From UBA1479 sp040216635 (lineage in GTDB: Bacteria > Pseudomonadota > Alphaproteobacteria > Rhodospirillales > Casp-alpha2): 64,000 nt of DNA. Shown one piece after another: positions 61,619 through 64,000 of the stretch; positions within the stretch are counted from its first letter, which is position 1, and each line of letters opens with the position of its first letter. The notes under the pieces are model-generated. The model saw only the letters and a list, made by a program, of their open reading frames with translations, was not told the DNA's origin and searched no databases. Made by a program: the position numbers and the translations under genes. The stretch is taken from the NCBI GenBank assembly GCA_040216635.1, contig JAVJOU010000027.1, positions 1 to 64,000 of the forward strand. Direction: 5' to 3'.

Positions 61619-61665
61619 TCGAGCGTCAGCCGCCCTGCTGACGGGGAACCTGGAACTGCATTCGA

Positions 61666-62406
61666 ATGCTTGAGCTTTCCAGCATTGGCATCCTGACCGC
61701 CTTCGCTGCCGGGGCGATCTCCTTCCTGTCTCCCTGCGTCCTGCCGCTGGTGCCCGGTTACGTTTCCTACGTCGCGGGCGAGAGCCTGAATGGTCAGCAG
61801 ACGCAGCATACTTCGACACCGAAACTCCCGGCGCTGGGCTTGAGTATGCTCTTCGTGCTGGGCTTCAGTACGGTATTTGTGATTCTCGGAGCAGGCGCCA
61901 CGGCGCTCGGTCAACTGCTCATCCAGTACCGCTATGAGACGAACATTGTCGGCGGCGCCATCATCATCGCCTTCGGGCTATTCATGACCGGGCTGCTCAA
62001 TCCGACTTGGCTCCATCATGAATTCCGCTTCCACGCGAACATTCCGGGCGGCCGGCCCGTCGGCGCCTACGTCCTCGGCCTTGCCTTCGCGTTCGGCTGG
62101 ACGCCCTGTATCGGGCCGGTATTGGGTGCGATTCTTACGGTCAGCGCGGCCACGGCCACCATGTCCCAAGGCATCGCCTTGCTCGCCATCTATTCGCTCG
62201 GCCTCGGGCTCCCGTTCCTGCTGGCAGCAGCGTTCACAGGAGGCTTCCTCGCCCGGATGCGCGTCATGCGCCGGTTCGGCCGGCCCCTGCAGATATTCGC
62301 TGGCCTCGTGATGGTCGTGATGGGGATTGCCATGATGACAGGCTATATGTCGGCCTTCTCCTATTGGCTCCTCGAAACCTTTCCGGCGTTGGCAACGATT
62401 GGATGA
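61666..62406 (+). CDS. ccdA: CcdA-type cytochrome c biogenesis / thiol reductant transporter
   Basis: 246 residues with six helices. SFLSPCVLPLVPGYVSYVAGES and the second cysteine block FGWTPCIGPVLGAI carry the active Cys of CcdA. It passes electrons from cytoplasmic thioredoxin to periplasmic CcmG/TlpA-type proteins, two of which are encoded on the other arm. Ends with ATGA overlapping the next start. Confidence 0.94.
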   Translation: MLELSSIGILTAFAAGAISFLSPCVLPLVPGYVSYVAGESLNGQQTQHTSTPKLPALGLSMLFVLGFSTVFVILGAGATALGQLLIQYRYETNIVGGAIIIAFGLFMTGLLNPTWLHHEFRFHANIPGGRPVGAYVLGLAFAFGWTPCIGPVLGAILTVSAATATMSQGIALLAIYSLGLGLPFLLAAAFTGGFLARMRVMRRFGRPLQIFAGLVMVVMGIAMMTGYMSAFSYWLLETFPALATIG

Positions 62407-63266
62407 CAATGCCCGTCGATCGAACGACACCTCGTCGGGAGTCCGAATCCCCATCATCTGTGAGCCTGGGGCCTGGGCCGTTGCAGTCCCATGACGGGGT
62501 GTCTGCGGTCGCGCGGGAAGCAGCTCAGCCGCAGCGCCGGTCGACGCAATGGCGGCTCCTGTATGCTTCGCTCACGCTCGCGGTGACGCTGACGATCATG
62601 GGCGGGGCCGGGCTCAGTCTCTTCCTCATCGGCGAAACGGAAGGGGAGATCTCGGTCAGGGCGTTCGAGAACGTTATCCTCTCCTGGGGACACTGGGGCG
62701 TCCTCGCGTCGATCGGACTGATGGTCGTTCACTCCTTCGTACCTTTCCCGGCTGAACTCGTAGCGTTCGCGAACGGCATGCTCTACGGGCCGCTCTGGGG
62801 CACGGTCATTACCTGGGTCGGGGCCATGCTCGGGGCCTTGCTCGCGTTTGGCCTGTCGCGCGCCTTCGGCAGGCCCTTCGTCGAGGCAATGGTGGCCCGC
62901 CGGCACTGGCAGCGGCTCGATGACTGGACGGGCGAGCACGCGGCGAAGATGGCCTTCCTCGCCCGTTTCCTGCCGGTGATCTCCTTCAACCTCGTGAACT
63001 ATGCGGCGGGTCTGACCCGAATCTCGTGGTGGACGTTCGGATGGACGACCGGCCTCGGCATCTTGCCAATGACCGTGCTGATGGCTGCGATGGGCGATCA
63101 GGCAGGAAATATGCCCTGGCATTGGTGGCTTACACTCCTGGCGGCTGCCGCTCTCGGCTGGGTCTTCATCCAGCGATGGCTGCACCGTCGCAGTCGCCGC
63201 AGCGAGCGCGGTCAAGGACCGGGAAGCGGAGCCCGAAGCTCCTCTAACGCCCGGCCGAGAGCCTGA
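62403..63266 (+). CDS. TVP38/TMEM64 (DedA-like) membrane protein
   Basis: 287 residues. A polar N-terminus of about 45 residues precedes five helices. The SNARE-associated/VTT signature is visible in PFPAELVAFANGMLYGPLWGTVITWVGAMLGALLAF and RFLPVISFNLVNYAAGLTRISWW. Function of this family is not settled (lipid or metal-related transport has been proposed). Its 3' end overlaps the convergent ccmI by 55 bp. Confidence 0.88.
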   Translation: MTMPVDRTTPRRESESPSSVSLGPGPLQSHDGVSAVAREAAQPQRRSTQWRLLYASLTLAVTLTIMGGAGLSLFLIGETEGEISVRAFENVILSWGHWGVLASIGLMVVHSFVPFPAELVAFANGMLYGPLWGTVITWVGAMLGALLAFGLSRAFGRPFVEAMVARRHWQRLDDWTGEHAAKMAFLARFLPVISFNLVNYAAGLTRISWWTFGWTTGLGILPMTVLMAAMGDQAGNMPWHWWLTLLAAAALGWVFIQRWLHRRSRRSERGQGPGSGARSSSNARPRA

Positions 63267-64000
63267 CGCGCAGCCGGATCGAAAGACGGCGCGTTCGCGA
63301 GCTTCGCCGCCCGTTCGTAGGCGCGCAGTGCGGCATCGCGGTCGCCCAATTCCTGATACGCTCGACCGAGTTGCATCCAGCCATCGAAGTCATCTGGCTC
63401 GGCGGCGAGCCGACCTGCCAGACGATCGACCACCGAGCGGATGAACGCGGCGCGCTCGTTCTCGCTCATGTTCGCGGATGCATCGAGGGCCTCCTCCGAG
63501 GGTCGAGCGATCGTTTTCTCTTCGAGCGCGGCCGGTATCTCGACGGGCGCGATGCCGAGTTCCTCCGCCGCCCTGCGGATATGCGCTTCCAGCGCTGCAC
63601 GCCAGGGCGCCGAAGCCCGTGTGTCCGCTGCAAGCTCCAACCAAGTATCGTAGGCGGCCCGCGGGTCGCCCGCCTGTGCCGCCGCCAGCCCCAGATAGTA
63701 ACGAGCCCCGGCGTTGCCGGGGTCATCGATACGAGCCTCTTCAAAGGCGGCGCGGGCTTGCGGCGAGACCACGCCCTGGGATGCGGCGACCAGCGCCTCG
63801 CCATAGGCTGCCAGGACCTCGGGCTCGCGCGTGCCGAGTTTGATCGCGCGACCGTAAGCGCTTGCGCCGTCGGAAAAGCGCCCGATCTGCACATAGCTGC
63901 GCGCCAGCAGTAGCCAGCCGCGAGGATCGGACGGGGTGTCCTCCATCCGCGCGGCCAAGCGTTCGACGAGAAGTGCAAAGTCCTGCGGGCGCTCGTCGGT
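63212..64000 (-). CDS. ccmI: Cytochrome c biogenesis TPR protein CcmI (5' end outside window)
   Basis: At least 262 residues; the gene runs off the right edge. TPR units are visible at GWLLLARSYVQIGRFSDGASAYGRA, ARYYLGLAAAQAGDPRAAYDTW and GWMQLGRAYQELGDRDAALRAYERA. The C-terminal TPR part of CcmI presents apocytochrome c to the CcmFH haem lyase. The membrane anchor lies outside. With ccmG and ccdA nearby this points to a cytochrome c maturation set beyond the edge. Confidence 0.85.
   Translation of the reverse strand, partial: TDERPQDFALLVERLAARMEDTPSDPRGWLLLARSYVQIGRFSDGASAYGRAIKLGTREPEVLAAYGEALVAASQGVVSPQARAAFEEARIDDPGNAGARYYLGLAAAQAGDPRAAYDTWLELAADTRASAPWRAALEAHIRRAAEELGIAPVEIPAALEEKTIARPSEEALDASANMSENERAAFIRSVVDRLAGRLAAEPDDFDGWMQLGRAYQELGDRDAALRAYERAAKLANAPSFDPAARQALGRALEELRAPLPGP

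Overview
The window looks like chromosome from a GC-rich alphaproteobacterium, probably of the Rhodospirillales type. This is inferred from gene content and protein style: an MCP with a PilZ tail, EttA, NasS/NasT nitrate control, tripartite tricarboxylate transport and CcmG/CcmI/CtaG cytochrome biogenesis. No rRNA, tRNA or CRISPR array was seen. Both window edges cut genes: a chemoreceptor on the left and ccmI on the right.

1-22 kb is a mosaic of housekeeping and metabolic genes. It holds the MCP-PilZ end, a DMT exporter, ettA, and a spread-out module of DEDDh exonuclease, CBS-DUF294 nucleotidyltransferase and sodium:solute symporter with small membrane and TPR genes. These are followed by an SDR, a D-2-hydroxyacid dehydrogenase, sdaA, an LpxR-like lipid A deacylase, a YaiI protein, a large two-part metallophosphoesterase, a CaiB-type CoA-transferase and a 3-hydroxyacyl-CoA dehydrogenase. 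21-34.6 kb is a complete nitrate assimilation locus. nasT-nasS (cytoplasmic nitrate sensor and ANTAR antiterminator) precede a sigma-54-type promoter, a 240-nt leader and the tightly packed operon nrtA-nrtB-nrtDC-nirB-nirD-nasA-cysG. It encodes nitrate uptake, reduction to nitrite, reduction to ammonium, and the siroheme that nitrite reductase needs. The two transporter ATPases are fused in one chain.

34.6-48 kb holds a nickel/cobalt-type permease, an SDR, two enoyl-CoA hydratase-like genes and a translationally coupled trio (MpaB/DUF2236 oxygenase, sulfotransferase, catalase-like haem protein). An MFS carrier follows, then a probable organic-acid catabolic cluster: enoyl-CoA hydratase and CoA-transferase divergent from a GntR/FCD regulator with a clear palindromic operator, followed by tctC-tctB-tctA.

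From about 48 kb the texture changes: short repeats, lower-GC patches, gene scars and accessory functions. 48-64 kb reads as a copper and cytochrome-assembly island. On the minus strand are a multicopper oxidase, a DUF411 protein, several small Met/Cys-rich periplasmic or membrane proteins, CcmG and TlpA thioredoxins, Cu/Zn superoxide dismutase, SCO, CtaG, a DUF1573 protein, a beta-propeller protein and a c-type cytochrome. On the plus strand are a DsbA-like oxidase, a CueR-type regulator, CcdA and a TVP38 membrane protein. Two promoters carry the same MerR-family palindrome in 19-bp spacers, one on each arm, so the CueR homologue probably controls both. Three broken genes (methyltransferase, Bax-inhibitor-1/YccA, Rieske PetA fragment) mark past recombination.
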